The translations under genes were made by a program, and so were the position numbers. DNA of 64,000 bases, from the NCBI GenBank assembly GCA_007922225.1, contig ML679956.1:75738095-75802094 (forward strand), in the 5' to 3' direction. Shown in pieces: positions 51,746-64,000 of the stretch (positions within the stretch are counted from its first letter, which is position 1; every line of letters begins with the position of its first letter). The DNA comes from Emydura subglobosa. Lineage: Eukaryota; Chordata; Testudines; Chelidae. The notes under the pieces are model-generated. The model made no database searches, had not been told where the DNA came from, and was given only the letters and a program-made list of their open reading frames with translations.

Positions 51746-52534
51746 GTGTTGGGGGAAGATGGATAGGAGCTGCAGGGAGGAGAGGGGCTGACTTTTCCTA
51801 ACTTTCATTCTGCCTGGCTGCCTGCTACGGATTGAAAGACAAACATATATCTTCCCATACAGAGCTAGCCTAAAACAAGTGATGGAAATTTCCAGCACCT
51901 CCCTTTGTCCCTACCCCCAGGCTAATGCTCTGATCTGCCAGTTTTGATCTATGACATCTGGCTGCATTTCCTGGTGGAATGATGATTAAAATGGTGACAG
52001 TTGCCGTGGGGACATCGCACAGCTCCCCAATTCATGTATATGGAGGTTTGGAAACATTTTAAAGCACCTTTAAAATTGTGCTTTGTGCTTTCTTTGATTA
52101 TGCGGCCTGAGGGGGAAATCCTGCCAGCCACCTTCCGTAGGCCCTGAGATCTCTGGGCACAGTGAAACTAGTGTTGTTCTACGGGACAGGATGAGCAGCA
52201 CTTGGGAAGACGGCAGATGTTAACCTCCACATGTATGCACTACAGAGCTCTGCTTAACGGGGCTGGACAAGGGTGGGGTGAGGTCATTGGAGCCACCACC
52301 CTGTGGAACAGGGTAGGGCGGGAGCCTCCGCTATAACCAAGAAAGCAGTATGTTTGCCAGCGTCTCATCTATGTGCAGATCATTAATAAGTTAAGAGTGA
52401 GGACATAGAGCTCTCACTACGCAGCTAAGGACACAGTGCTCCAGTGCCATGTGGCAGAGCCTTCCCCTCCTGAGAGAGGAAAGGTGTGAGCTTCTCAGTT
52501 CATACACTGTGGATTTCCCTGCTTTCCCCCTTCA
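51746..52534. other. Intergenic DNA, nothing recognised
   Basis: No gene or repeat recognised. Confidence 0.4.
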
Positions 52535-52615
52535 TTTTATCTATTATTGTAGTGCCTAGGAGTCACGGACCGGGGCCCCATTATGCTAGGTGTAGTACAA
52601 ACACAGAACCATGCT
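52535..52615 (-). repeat. MIR-like SINE tail
   Basis: ATTATTGTAGTGCCTAGGAG then CCCCATTATGCTAGGTGTAG and TACAAACACAGAACC. It is a reversed tail fragment. Confidence 0.72.
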
Positions 52616-53684
52616 CCCTACCCCTCCTATTGTAACTTTTGTCCTAGCTTCTCAGGGAGCTTTGCCAACACCAGCGAATCAAACCTCAGAACCGTCTGTG
52701 AGGCAGGAGCTGAGTAAGGGTTGGAACAAATCTAGGACAATTACATCATGGGGATGGCGGGGACGGAACTCACGTGTTTTCTTTGGAAAATGCCTCTTTG
52801 GCTCAGTAAGGTCAATGCTTTCATTTTGGTTATACGTCTGTCCGGCAGGGGGCAGCAATGAGTTTTAGTTGCAGCCCCTGGCTGGTATTCCAGCTGTCAA
52901 CACAGCTGTGTAGGGAGACATAACAGCCTGCAGCAAGCAAATCACAACTGTGACGCCAGGGATATTCCGCAGGTACAGTAACATAGTTGCCCCTTGTCAC
53001 TATGAGGGCAAATGACAGCTGGTCCATCTGAGATCCCGAAGCATCTGTTGACAGCGGCTTTAATGAAACATAGCCAAGTTTTTACACTACTTAAAAATCG
53101 ACAAAGCACCAGGGGTTGAACAAAAATGGTGGCGAGTGTACAGGCGACTGACAGCCCTGGAAACTGGACTACTCTGACCTACAGAACAAGGTGCAACCGA
53201 CGCTTCAACCTCACTCAGACGTCAGTCCCCACTAGTGCACTTTAACCCTGACCTCCTTTAGAGAGGCGAAGGTATTTCACTCTCTGCACCTGGTCATTCC
53301 TTGGCAAGCGGAGACCTCTACCAGGGGAGCCGGTTGTGGGAAGTGGGCTTGTGTCATGGAGACCTCTGGAGGAAGTACTTGGACTGAGATCAAACAGCTG
53401 TCATGCTGTAGGAACACCTGGTCACGACTTATCCTTGGTTAAATTTGAACCAATCCCATGCAGCATCCACTACCCTGCAAACATGAGCGAGGGCAGAAGA
53501 TGTATTTTCTTATTGACATTCAGCCTCTGACGGTTGAAGGATCAGGGGCAATCCCATCAGCATGGGAGGGCGTCGCACCCCGAACCCACAATATCAAACA
53601 GATTTTGAACGCCGCAGCTCTGCCTGGAACAAATAAGAACTAGCTAAGGTTTGAATCTGAGCTGTATGATTCTGAGTGTTGTGA
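52616..53684. other. Intergenic DNA, nothing recognised
   Basis: About 1 kb without recognisable features. Confidence 0.4.
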
Positions 53685-53830
53685 AATGTCTGGTCTTTCT
53701 TGAGGCCTGGAGAGTAGAAGTGACATTCCCAAGGTCACACAGGGTATCTGTGGCAGAGCAGAGCATTGACCTCAGATCATCTGACTCGCAAGCCAGTTCT
53801 TTAGTCACAACAATAGCCTTGCTCCAAACT
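53685..53830 (-). repeat. MIR-like SINE, reverse orientation
   Basis: AGTGACATTCCCAAGGTCAC then GTGGCAGAGCAGAGCATTGA and CGCAAGCCAGTTCTTTAGTC follow the reverse MIR order. Confidence 0.65.
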
Positions 53831-55089
53831 AAAAATGGGGAGCCTCTGCTTGGTCCAGCATCGAAGGCAGGTTTGCTTTCACCAAGCAGCAGTTCGGAGT
53901 ACGAGATGGAGGAAGAGATGCCGACAGGTATTATTTTATCAGACTGGGGGAGAGATCTTGTTTTGTACAGGTCGACCCTCTGGCTGCAGGTGTCTCCTGG
54001 GCAGTGTGCTCATATACTTCATCCCAGCTCCAAGATAAGACTTTCCTCACACAATACAGACATTCAGCTGAGGCAGTGAGAGCCACACAGCCATCCAAAT
54101 TGAAGGCATTTGAGTTCCTCTCCTGGACAGTTTCGTTTCTGATGAAGTTAATTTAAGTTTCTAGACAGTTGCTGTTATCGTCGGGCAGCGAACTGATGTC
54201 TGAGCATGACTTGATATGAAAATGTCCTCGGCAAAACAGAACAATAGCCTCCAGTGTTCAGGCACTGTGTCTTTTCAGGAAACATTTCTATTAATAAGAC
54301 ATTTAACATATTGGACATGATGGGATCAGAGAATCTGTAGGCGTTCATAGAGTTTCTTTATTTACAAGTTGTGACCTGCAGTAAATGTAATTACTGCCCC
54401 CCATGGCTTGCACGAAAGTGCAGCTACCAGCTAGGGAAAATATTTAGCAAGCAAGGCATGAATGTATGTGCCAGTGCAGAACAGTGAATAGCTACAGGTC
54501 TTGACTTCTTCTTGCTCCCTAGTGGAGCCACGTGGGTAATTCCCATAGGGTCTGGAGCCCATCTGACTTCACTGGGATTCCGTGGGACTGTGGCCCAGAT
54601 CCAGACAAACCCATGAGTCCCTGACGTCAATGAATAACCGGCATGCTTCAGTGCTTTTCTGGATCTGGGTATATAAAGGTCTGCCTGTGTGGATCCATTT
54701 ATAGGATCAGGACCTACAAGGTTACTGTAAATTAAACAGAAGATACAAGATGGACCCACTAGTGATCCCTGGTAAACCACATGATGGGGATCTAGTCTGG
54801 ATTAGACTGTAGTGTCTAGACAGCCTGGTAAACCATAGCCTAAATCTTCACGACAATGTGTCTGTCTCATTACATGGCCTTATTCAAGCATTGCATAGCT
54901 TATGGACTCCTCTTCCTGCATAGCTTATGGACTTCTTCTCAACGTGAAACAGTTAAACTTGAATGAAGCTAACACCCTGATGTAAACACACTCATGGGCC
55001 TCCTTAAACCCATGTGCATGTTCAGGGAGTGCTCATGTTGTATTCTCACCCTGGTTCAATGGACTGGAATAGCATGGTGCAGTGCATTG
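53831..55089. other. Intergenic DNA with a two-copy tandem at 54891-54940
   Basis: TGCATAGCTTATGGACTCCT is repeated about 25 bases later with small changes (54892 and 54917). No gene was recognised. Confidence 0.5.
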
Positions 55090-55265
55090 GACTGCCTGCA
55101 GCTATTTCATGTACTTAGATGCCTCCCATTACCATAGGATCTGATCACCTCACAGTCTTTCACAGTGGGGAAATGCTATTATTCCCATTTTACAGATGGC
55201 ACAGAGACTAAGTAGCTTGCACACCATCACACAGGAAGGTGTGGCGAGGCAGGGAATTGGAGGTA
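55090..55265 (-). repeat. MIR-like SINE, reverse orientation
   Basis: ATTATTCCCATTTTACAGAT then GGCACAGAGACTAAGTAGCT and TGCACACCATCACACAGGAA. The tail part (GATCACCTCACAGTCTTTCA) precedes it. Confidence 0.75.
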
Positions 55266-56141
55266 AGGCCATCCTTCTTCTCCTTTCATTGAGCCTTGAT
55301 CACAGAAGGGGTGGAGCATACTCTGTGCCTCTCCATGCTGAATATCGATCTCCTGGGGGAAATGGGGTTGGTCCCACCACACGTCTAAAGTGACTGCATT
55401 AAAATATAATGATAGGGACACACTCTGGCAGTGCTGAAGTCAGTGTCCAAACTCCCATCGACTTCAGTGGGGTGTGGGTTTGGCCCATACGCAGGAGTGT
55501 GACAGTGAAATTGTGTGGCTGTAGATTTAGTCTCTGCATGGCTGCCTGCTTTGTTTGCAGGAGAGCAGATATCTTTTCTGGAAACTCAGCCTGGGATCTG
55601 AAAGCTGAGCAGTGCCCTATCTGCCTCCTGCATCTTCGTCAGATCAAGACCATAACCACATTCAGATCCAGAGCGTCGGTACTCTGCATGGGTTGGTTCT
55701 ATGGAAAACAATCAGAATCCCTTTGAATGACCCTGAGTAAGGTGATGAAGGTGGAATACCAATGTCCATCTGAGTGTCAGATGTGGGACGCTATCTCTGA
55801 ATGTTTGAGAACTGCGGTGTTACAACCTTCTCCTAGGACAATGGCCCCATGACCATTTTCCAACGGGTGTGGTGAGAAATGGCTGGGGAGGAAAACCATC
55901 ATGAAGAACTGAGATCAAACATGGACAAGCTGAACGCCAAGGGCCAGATTCTCATTGACATTTATCTAACTGTCAGGCCCCTTTGTTTTGTCAGAATGGT
56001 AAAAGGTGGGTGTAAATGCTGCCAGAATGGTGTAAAGGTGCATGCCTTCATGTCAATGAGTCGGGCCCAATATAAATGGACTTGTGTGGTACCTACCCTT
56101 GGAGCCTTAAACAGATGGATATTGCTCACCTGATTAAACAG
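55266..56141. other. Intergenic DNA with a short palindrome trace at 55430-55500
   Basis: AACTCCCATCGACTTCAGTG marks the palindrome family. No gene was recognised. Confidence 0.4.
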
Positions 56142-57965
56142 AGAATCATAGAAGTGCAGGGCTGGAAGGGACCTTAAGACGTCAACTAATCCAGCCCCCT
56201 GCACGAGACAGGACCAAGAAAACCTAGACCATTCCCAACAAGCTTCAGAGATGGGGATTCCACAGCCTCCCATGAAAGCCTATTCCAGAGTGTAAGTTAG
56301 AAAATTTTCCCTAACATTTTACCTAAATCTCCCTGGCTTCAGATTAAGCCTGTTACTTCTTGTCCTATCTTTAGTAGATGTGCGGAACAATTGATGAGCA
56401 TCCTTTTTATAATAGCCCTTTTGAGACTGTTATCAGTTCCCCTCTCAGTCTTCTTTTCTCTAGAGTAACATGCCCAATTTTTTTAACCTCTCCTCACAGC
56501 TCAGGTTTGCTAATCCTTTCATCATTTTTATAGCTCTCCTCTGGACTCTCTCCAATTTGTCCACATCTTTCTTAAAGAATTGGGCACAGTATTCCAGCTG
56601 AGGCCTCACCAGGGCCGAGCAGAGCGGGATAATTGCCTCCCATGTCTTACATATGACCCTTCTGTTAATGCACTCCAGAATATCAGCTTTTTTTTTGCAA
56701 CTGCATCATGTTGTTGACTTATATTGAATTTGTGACCACTATAACCCCGCAGATCCTTTTCAGCAGTGCTACTGCCTAGCCAGTTAATTCCCATTTTGTA
56801 TTTGTATATTCGAATTTTCCTTCTTCAGTAAAGTTCTTTGCACTTGTCTTTATTGAATTTCATCTTGTTGATTTCAGATCATTCTCCAATTTGTCAAGGT
56901 TGTTTTGAATTCTAATCCTGTCCTCCAAAGTGCTTGCAACCACTCCCAACTTGGTGTCATATGCACATTTGTCTACAGCTTCCTCCATCCGCTAGGCCAG
57001 TAACCCTGTCAAAGAAGGAAATTAGATTGGTTTGGCATGTTTTGTTCTTGACAAACCTGTGTTGGCTATTCCTTATAATCCTCTTAACTTTACAAATTGA
57101 TTGCTGAATAGTTTGTTCCAGTAGCTTTCCAGGTAGTGAAGTTAGGCTGACTGGTATATAATTCCCTGGTTCTCTTTGCTCTCCTTTGAAAAGATAGATA
57201 CTATGTTTGCCTTTCTCCAGTCCTCTTGGACCTCATCGATCCTCCATGAGTTTTCAAAAATAATTGCTAATGGTTCATCAAATTTCTTAAATACTGTTGC
57301 GTGTATTTCATCAGGCCCTGCTAACCTGAATACATCTAACTTATCTAAATATTCTTTAACCTGTTCTCTCCCTATTTTTGCCTTGTGTTCCTTCCTCCTT
57401 GTTTTTAACATTAATTGTGTTAGATATCTGGTCACAATTTACCTTTTGATTGAAGACTGAAGCAAAATAGACATTAAACACCTCAGCCTTCTTGGATGTT
57501 ATCCATTATTAGCTCTCCTTTCCTACTATGTAGTGGATCTACACTTTTCTTCATCTTTCTCTTGCTCCTAAAGTATTTATAGAACCTGTTCTGACTGTCT
57601 TGGTGTAACTCATTTTTGATTTTCTGGCTTTCTGATTTTGTCCCTACGTGCTTGTGCTATTTTCTGGTATTCTTTCTCAGCAATTTGTCCATTTTTCCAC
57701 TTTTTGTAGAATTCCTTTTTGATTTTGAGGTCATTAAAGAGTTCCTGATGGAGCCATATTGGTCTTTTACTATTCTCTCAATCTTTCTCTCCCATCAGGA
57801 TAGTTTGCTCTTGTGCCTTTAATATTATCTCATTGAGAATCTGCCAACTCTCTTGAACTCTTTTATCCCTTTGATTTTTTTCCCACGGGACCTTACCTAC
57901 CAGTTCTTAGATTTGTTAAAGGCTCTCTTTTTGAAGTCCATTGTCCTTGTGTGGCCCTCACTCCT
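56142..57965 (-). mobile_element. CR1 LINE, decayed
   Basis: The 3' end lies at 56142 (AGAATCATAGAAGTGCAGGG) and CR1 similarity continues to about 57965 in reverse. On the minus strand 57142-57435 keeps an RT N-terminal segment (LAGPDEIHATVFKKF then DWRKANIVSIF). The remaining RT frames are broken. It differs from the 43725 copy in tail sequence (CAGGGCTGGAAGGGACC), so it probably belongs to another, older subfamily. Confidence 0.9.
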
Positions 57966-60454
57966 TCCTTTCCAAAATAAGCATTCTGCAGCCAGAACTT
58001 TGTTGACAATACATAAGAAAGAATGTAATTCAGCTCCATCCCACCCTGAGCTTTGCAAGAGGGTTTGTCAGCAAAGTTAGTGGTGCTAATTGACAAGACC
58101 CAGAGGGAGAAGACATCGGGGCAGATTTCTTTCCTGCATCTGAGATCCACTTAGTGTAGCAGAGGGGAGGCTGCCAGGAAGCCAGTTACTGCTTCCTGGT
58201 TCTCTGCTTGGCTCTGCATGGGCCCTGGTGGCCCCCAAGGGACTGTCTGCTAGTCACAAACCTGCCTTACCTTCCATATATCCACCACACTCAGGTTGCA
58301 GTGGGACTTCGTAGGAGATGACCACACTGACTCTTAGACCTGTTGGGAACTTCTCTAGACTGGGAGAATCCCCAGCTAGATAGATGGCAAGTGCTTTATG
58401 TTCTTTGGGCCACCTGAGTGGCCAGTGAATCTCGCCTATGGTTAATGCTCACTCATCTGACGATGGCCAGACATTATGACATGCTATCTTCCCCTGACTT
58501 TACATTTTGATTGCTCCCCAAGGTTGCTCTGTGCGATGGAAGGACTGGGCTACAAAGTACAGTCTGTGGCTCCATTGCATGACTGAAACCTTTGAGAGCA
58601 GCACAAAGAACAAGTGAACGCCATATGAAAAGTGGAAAGGTGGAGGTCTGCCCCCCGTCATGTTTACCGTTGCCTCCCTTTAAGCCTTAGGCTGACGCAC
58701 AGTTCTCTTTCCTCCTTGGATCCTTTATCTGGGTAGGAAACAAAGGGGCCAACTCCCCCACCCCCAACCTTTTAAAATTTCATAAAAATGAAAGGGACAA
58801 TATGAATGTGAGTTGTAATGAGGCCAAAGAGCCCAGCATAACTAAGCAGCATCTGTCTTCATCTAATTGGATTCAACCTACAACGCTGAATGAGTGGGTG
58901 GGGGGGAAGCCCCTTTAATATTTCCATAGTGATCCAATGGCTATTGACCCCATGTGGTTGGCAGTACACCATGTGGTTCTGATCATGTGATTCTCAACCC
59001 TCCCAGCTTGTGGTAGGACAGCTTTGTTCTCCTGGAGCCTGGGTGGGCCCGAAGGCATCGGAGCCTGAAAAGGTTTATCTGAATTGTTGCATTGCTTTAT
59101 AGCAATAACTGCAGGGAGTTATTCTCCTCAGAATTAAGTCCATGACCACTGGAAAAGCATTAAGGTGGTGTTTCTAAATTCCAATTATCTTGGGCTCTTG
59201 AACAAAAAAACAGATTATGTAGTGCTGGACAAAAGGATTTTTCTCTGTAACTTCTTGTCTCAAAGCCTCATAATGTGTAATACCAATATAAATACCCTAG
59301 AGCCAGACTATCCTATGTTGTGGTCAAATCTCCCATTCAAAATCACCATTTACGGGAGGAGCCATTCAACGGGGAAACCAAAAGCACATTCAGTTCCTAT
59401 CATTACAGGCCTGACTGAATACGCTGTCTTTAAGATATGATCTGAACAAAATCCTCGGAGGCACGTTAACAGATATGAAAGGAGGAGTGTAAGGCTGAGA
59501 GCTTGTCTTCTGTTCCTCTCTGAAAAGACAGGATGCTCTATTCTTCCCTTTGGTCTGCCTTCTTTTTTGTCTTAAAGAACTCCCAGCACCCAGACAATCT
59601 CCTTCCACCCGGCTCCCTCCAGTTGCTCACTGAGCAGAAATCTGCTGCTACATTGCTGCTTTGGATTGCAAATGCTGATAAGCATCCAGTAATCCTTGGG
59701 GGGCGGAGGGGAGCTAATTCTATTCAAGTAGGCAAGAATGATCTAGGACCAGAGATTTCAAGCTAGGATTTCAGAGTTGGACTGGATGACCTAGTGCACT
59801 ACGCCTCTTCCGTCTCCCATGCCTACGGATCGTATTTTGTCACTTTTTGCACAGTCAGGTTGTACTAAACATGAGTAAACAGCCCCATGAGCTGCAGTGG
59901 GACTTTGCAGAGTAAATGTGAGAATTGGGCCCATTGTTTCTATACCATCTTCCCTTCTATCTGAACACATACGGTTACCTCAAATATTATGGCCCAAAAT
60001 CTTCCACGATGGCCTCTGGCTTTAGATGGGTCAATTTTTAGACTCAATTTGAAACCTCATGGGGCCTGACTTTCAGAAGTGCAGATAAGGTGACTGGATA
60101 GCAAGTGTGAAAAACCATGAGAGGCGCTGGGGGTAATAAGCACTTAGATAAGAAAAAGCCCCAAATATTGGGACTATTCCTATAAAATAGGGACATCTGG
60201 TCACTCTAGATGCAGAGCACTCAGATCTCCATTTGATTCCAATTGGCTTATGGCTTGCACACCTTTCTCTTCATGCTATAACAGAGTTCATAGATGAATC
60301 TTCCTCTAAGTAGGGAGGGACTCTCCATTATCTGAGTAGAGAAAGTGGGGCATTAGTTGGCTTCTTAGGATACTGATAATCAGTACTGGTTTAGCAGCAA
60401 TAATCCATGGCCAGATTCTCTGCTGATGTAATTCTATTGAGAATTTGGTCATTA
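57966..60454. other. Intergenic DNA; weak CR1 tail trace at 59774-59828
   Basis: No gene was recognised across 2.5 kb. The phrase AGAGTTGGACTGGATGACCT near 59775 resembles a degraded CR1 end in sense orientation. Confidence 0.4.
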
Positions 60455-60545
60455 ATCTATGGCCTGTGTTATGCAGGGGGTCGACTAGATGACCACATTG
60501 ATCCTAGAGATATGCAGAGATAGACTTTAATCTATGAATCAATAA
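60455..60545 (+). mobile_element. CR1 3' end fragment
   Basis: ATGGCCTGTGTTATGCAGGG, GTCGACTAGATGACCACATT and a terminal ATCTATGAATCA form a sense CR1 terminus. It is diverged. Confidence 0.8.
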
Positions 60546-61324
60546 TCTCACAATGAGGCAGTTGTTTGGAGATAATGTTTGAATCCGACATGGGTGGTGT
60601 AGGAACTGACATTTAAATTCCCCTGATGTACAAGCCAACTAACAGATCTCACAGGCTCGGCTCTCTGGACCATGGATAGGACAAAGCCAGTGCTAAAGGT
60701 GTCCTGCATGATGTACCTGACTTTCATGCACAAAGACTAATTAGTGAATGCGGATGTAGGTTTTCATACTCACATATTCCCGCACACACGCATAGTGGCC
60801 ATAGAGAAAAATCTGCCCCCTTTAAAACTCCTTCCAAATTGGCCTGTTCTTTCAGAGACAGAAGGTGATACTTTTTACCTATGTTACAGCCCCTTGGCTC
60901 CATTTGGGTGATGCCAAAGTGCTGTAACAGCCAGAAATACCCAGCAGAATTCCCCTACTGGAAGGGAACTCTCTGCCACTCCCTCGCCCGGTTTTGGGGA
61001 CATGCTTCAAGCTGGGAGGCAGGATGTTGTGGGTGTGTGGGGAAGTTGCTCCATGCCAGTACTCCATTAGCATTGTATCACTGGGGCAACTTAGGACTGC
61101 CTAACAGCAGCACTAAATGATGTTCCTAGGGATTCTGGAGCTATAACCAGCTCTCTGATTGCCTCCCGCTTACTACCAGAATCAAACAAAGCTGGTACAG
61201 GGAAGAATCTAGCCAGCAATGTTCTTCAACGCTATCTTCCTGTCATTTCCTATGTGTCAGTGTCATGGATCTGGATGTGCTAAACAACAGGGTGGGACAG
61301 TGATAGATGCTATCAAAAACGCTG
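60546..61324. other. Intergenic DNA, nothing recognised
   Basis: No gene or repeat recognised. Confidence 0.4.
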
Positions 61325-61562
61325 AGATCATTAGACTAGAGACAGTGGCCCAATGGATACAACACTGGAGGAGGAATCAGGTAGCCTGGAAATCTATTCC
61401 TAGCTCTGCCACTGACCTGGCATGTGGGAAAGTCAAGTCACAGAGCTATGCCTCAGTTTCCCCATCTGTAAAATGGGGATGATGATATTTACGCAGCTTG
61501 GAAAAGCACTTTGAGATTTATGGATTCAGGGTTCTATAGAAAGAGGCTGTCATTATTATAAA
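61325..61562 (+). repeat. MIR-like SINE, nearly full length
   Basis: The order is tRNA-like start (AGTGGCCCAATGGATACAAC), then TTCCTAGCTCTGCCACTGAC, CCTCAGTTTCCCCATCTGTA, AAATGGGGATGATGATATTT and AAAGCACTTTGAGATTTATG. It is one of the best-preserved forward copies here. Confidence 0.85.
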
Positions 61563-62184
61563 ATCAAAGCACAACAGGAAGAAAGACACATCTGAAAGTG
61601 CCAAAGGAATTTTTCTTCGATTGCAAGTGTCCTACATATTCCTGTGTTTGGAGTAGGCTAATGAAATGGTATCAAGAGTGAATGTCAATCGCCAGTTAGA
61701 ACTCAGAATAGCTGACGATTATCCCCTTCTAAAGACAGCAAACATGGATTGGAGGGGATGGAAATACCACCCTAACCAATCCGAGTACACGTTTGCCCTG
61801 CTCTTATTGTCAGCTCGGAAACGCTGCTCGAGTCCCTTGTAAGAGAGAAACAAGCAGCCGTATCTTCATGCTGCACAGGTGAGTGATTTGTACAACAGAG
61901 TACTTGCAGAGAGATATGCTATGATTTAGGTAGAATGATGACGATCAGTGTTAAAGATTTTTTTAGCTGATCTGTGATCTGACGCTAAATATATTTCTGA
62001 ATTGTCACCTGAGACACTTGCGTCAGTCACTTCAGCTATGGCACTTACTGAGCAACGATTGTGACTTTGTGATTAGATGCCATTCAAAGAAAAATGAAAG
62101 TTAAAACAGAACACCAGGAAAACGTCTTTCTGTTGTTGAGGCTGTAGAATCTTCTTAGGCACATATATGCCCCACCTCCCTCAG
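61563..62184. other. Intergenic DNA, nothing recognised
   Basis: No gene or repeat recognised. Confidence 0.4.
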
Positions 62185-62925
62185 TTTCGAGAGCTGGGCG
62201 ATGTTTTTTGTCCAAAACTTTTTTCAGATGCAAAAATGAAGATTCAGGTTGTCTGAAGCGTTTCACAAATTCATGCTGAATTTGGCAAACTGTTTTGGTT
62301 GGAAAAAACAAAACAAAAAGAAAAAAACAAAAAACCGAACCCAACCTTTCTGCACGGTTGAAATGGTTCATTTTGACATAATCAAGACGTCTTGATTTTT
62401 CAGGCTACCTGTGCAAGGGGACATAGGTGCCATTCACAAAACCAAGGACGAGATGCCCTGCTTATACCCAATAGCCCAATGGCTAGGGCAGTCACCTGGG
62501 AGATCGTGACTTGAACACAGATCTTCCCTCTCCTACCTGAATGCCCTAACCTTGTGGCCATAGGGTGTTTGAGGATCACTTTCTGCTGTTGAGGCAGAAA
62601 CTAACTGTTAATTCACTGTTATTAATTGTTAATTAACTGTTAATTAATTAACTGTTCCTTGGAGCAGGGACTAGACCCCAGATCTCCCACATCCCACTGG
62701 AGTATCCCAGCCACTGGGCTAGACGTTATAAGGGCAGCATCATTACTTCCTCCTGCTCTGGTTGTTTGTGAACAGCACCCATGTCCCTTTGTGAATCTAG
62801 CCTGAAAAATGTCTTTTGGCTGAAAATATTTGATGAATTTGTGTCAAATTCATGAATAGTTTCTGTCAAGCCAAAACTGCATTTTTTTGGCAGATAAACT
62901 ATTCGTCTGAAAAACTTGGCCCAGC
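62185..62925. mobile_element. Interrupted AT-rich MITE with nested SINE pieces
   Basis: The left part (GAGAGCTGGGCGATGTTTTT to about 62400) and the right part (about 62797 to TGAAAAACTTGGCCCAGCCC) look like the two halves of an element similar in style to 38084-38490. Between them are tRNA-SINE-like pieces (CCCAATGGCTAGGGCAGTCA at about 62468 and, reversed, GGGACTAGACCCCAGATCTC at about 62667) and a TTAACTGTTAA tandem (62606-62656). Confidence 0.45.
62606..62656. repeat. Tandem TTAACTGTTAA-type repeat
   Basis: TAACTGTTAATTCACTGTTA is followed by TTGTTAATTAACTGTTAATT and further copies with a period of about 10-15 bases. Confidence 0.7.
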
Positions 62926-63104
62926 CCTTCTCTTCTGTGGAGCAGACAAAGCTTTCTTGGGGGCTAGCCTGAGACTGTGGAACTAACTCCCTCAGGAGCA
63001 AAAGATCATTCCAAACCTCACCACCTTCTGCTTGGAGTGCAAGGTGCATTTGTTTGAACATGCTGTCTCTAATGTAAACATACCTCAATGTATGTGTATA
63101 CATA

Positions 63105-63445
63105 TCAATAGGCAGCAGGTTTAAAACAAACTTAAAGAAGTACTTCCTCACACAACACACAGTTAACCTGTGGAACTCATTTCCATGTGGTGTTGTGAAG
63201 ACCAAAAGCATAACTGGGTTCAAAAAGAATTAGATAAATTCATGTAGGATAGGTCTCTCAATGGCTATTAGCCAAGATGGTCAGGGATGCAACCCCATGC
63301 TCTGGGTGTCCCTTAACCTCTAACTGCCAGAAGCTAGGGACTGGATGACAGGGGATGGAGCACTTGAAATTGCCGTTCATTCCCTTTCAAGTGTCTGGCA
63401 CAGGCTAGGTGGACCATTGGTCTGATCCTGTATGGTCTATTTTTT
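63105..63445 (+). mobile_element. CR1 LINE 3' fragment
   Basis: The sense strand reads GCAGCAGGTTTAAAACAAAC, CTGTGGAACTCATTTCCATG, GGCTATTAGCCAAGATGGTC and GGTGGACCATTGGTCTGATC. It is the same CR1 group as 5778-6225 and 14081-15690, here in forward orientation. Confidence 0.9.
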
Positions 63446-64000
63446 AAAAAATTCCCAAACCAAACAATCCACTGCACGTGCTTTTCTGTTTGAGGAGAGG
63501 AGGAGAAAATAAACCTGTGACAGGTGTTAACCACATTGCTGAATGCATGACTGGAAGGCACTCAGATACTACGGTGATGAGCAGAGTATAAGAACCTGCA
63601 CAGAAGAGAACGCTTTTGTCATTGCTAGTTGTGTCCTTCCATACTGGCATTAAACTTTCGGTACATTGGCAGGGGATGACATGGGGTAGGCTTGTCATGC
63701 CACTGCCCACCCTGTACTTTATTTCTGGGTTAAAGAGAGGACTTTCATTCAGTGTGAACTGTTTGTCAAACCCCAATTCCTCAGCACAGTTACTAAGTAC
63801 TTACCTAGCAACCAGGTTTGAAGCCAAGGAGCCCTTGCCTAAGTTAAGGATGCCTGGAAGGAAAGAAACAGAGGAAATAAGCCAATTTGTGCACAGACGG
63901 CGCTGCTGTTAACAGAATCATTCACTTGGCCGCTAGATAAGGCATTCTGCTTTACAGTGGGAAATTACCAGGAGAGGCAATTGCTTCAGAAGCAGAGCCA
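63446..64000. other. Intergenic DNA, nothing recognised
   Basis: No gene or repeat recognised up to the window end. Confidence 0.4.

Noticed and set aside
62726..63223. A 165-codon minus-strand open frame
   Set aside because: It spans MITE and CR1 sequence in antisense and has no recognisable protein motif.
29850..64000. Search for WNT3A exons, expected upstream of ARF1 by mammalian synteny
   Set aside because: No cysteine-rich WNT motif such as CHGVSGSC was found on either strand. The gene may lie beyond the window or the synteny may differ.

Overview
This window looks like nuclear DNA from a sauropsid vertebrate, most likely a turtle. That is an inference from CR1 LINE tails in several subfamilies, MIR-like CORE-SINEs, foldback hAT-type MITEs and a vertebrate gene with small coding exons and long introns. 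Nothing looks bacterial or viral in organisation: I see no operons, CRISPR arrays, tRNA genes or rRNA genes.

The only gene I can support is ARF1, an ADP-ribosylation factor GTPase, on the minus strand. Its four coding exons can be placed to the base (13866-14013, 13019-13129, 12085-12209, 9986-10147). They join in frame into a 181-residue protein, the family's normal length. A 3'UTR of about 1.4 kb runs to a poly(A) signal near 8593. A 14.7 kb first intron leads to a CpG-island promoter at about 28255-29270, which holds the probable 5'UTR exon. Just upstream of the promoter is a GC-rich minisatellite of 21-bp monomers that contains a 221-base assembly gap (29475-29695).

Region by region: 1-8570 is intergenic DNA downstream of ARF1, with SINEs, MITEs, CR1 pieces and a possible LTR. 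8575-28870 is ARF1. 28255-29850 is the CpG island and minisatellite. 29850-64000 is upstream intergenic DNA dominated by mobile elements: a long decayed CR1 (43725-46890), a second CR1 (56142-57965), a non-CR1 LINE reverse transcriptase (41535-42760), several hAT-type elements, a near-perfect palindromic element with a 13-bp target duplication (39573-39787) and many MIR-like SINEs. In mammals WNT3A lies upstream of ARF1; I found no WNT exon here, so if synteny holds it is beyond the window.

I found no convincing undescribed gene system. The best leads are structural: the palindromic retroelement with a hammerhead-ribozyme-like core, the gap-containing minisatellite beside the ARF1 promoter, a CR1 insertion ending about 30 nt upstream of the ARF1 start-codon exon, and a nested hAT insertion with an exact 8-bp target duplication. 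Repeat family names come from recognising sequence patterns, not from a database search.
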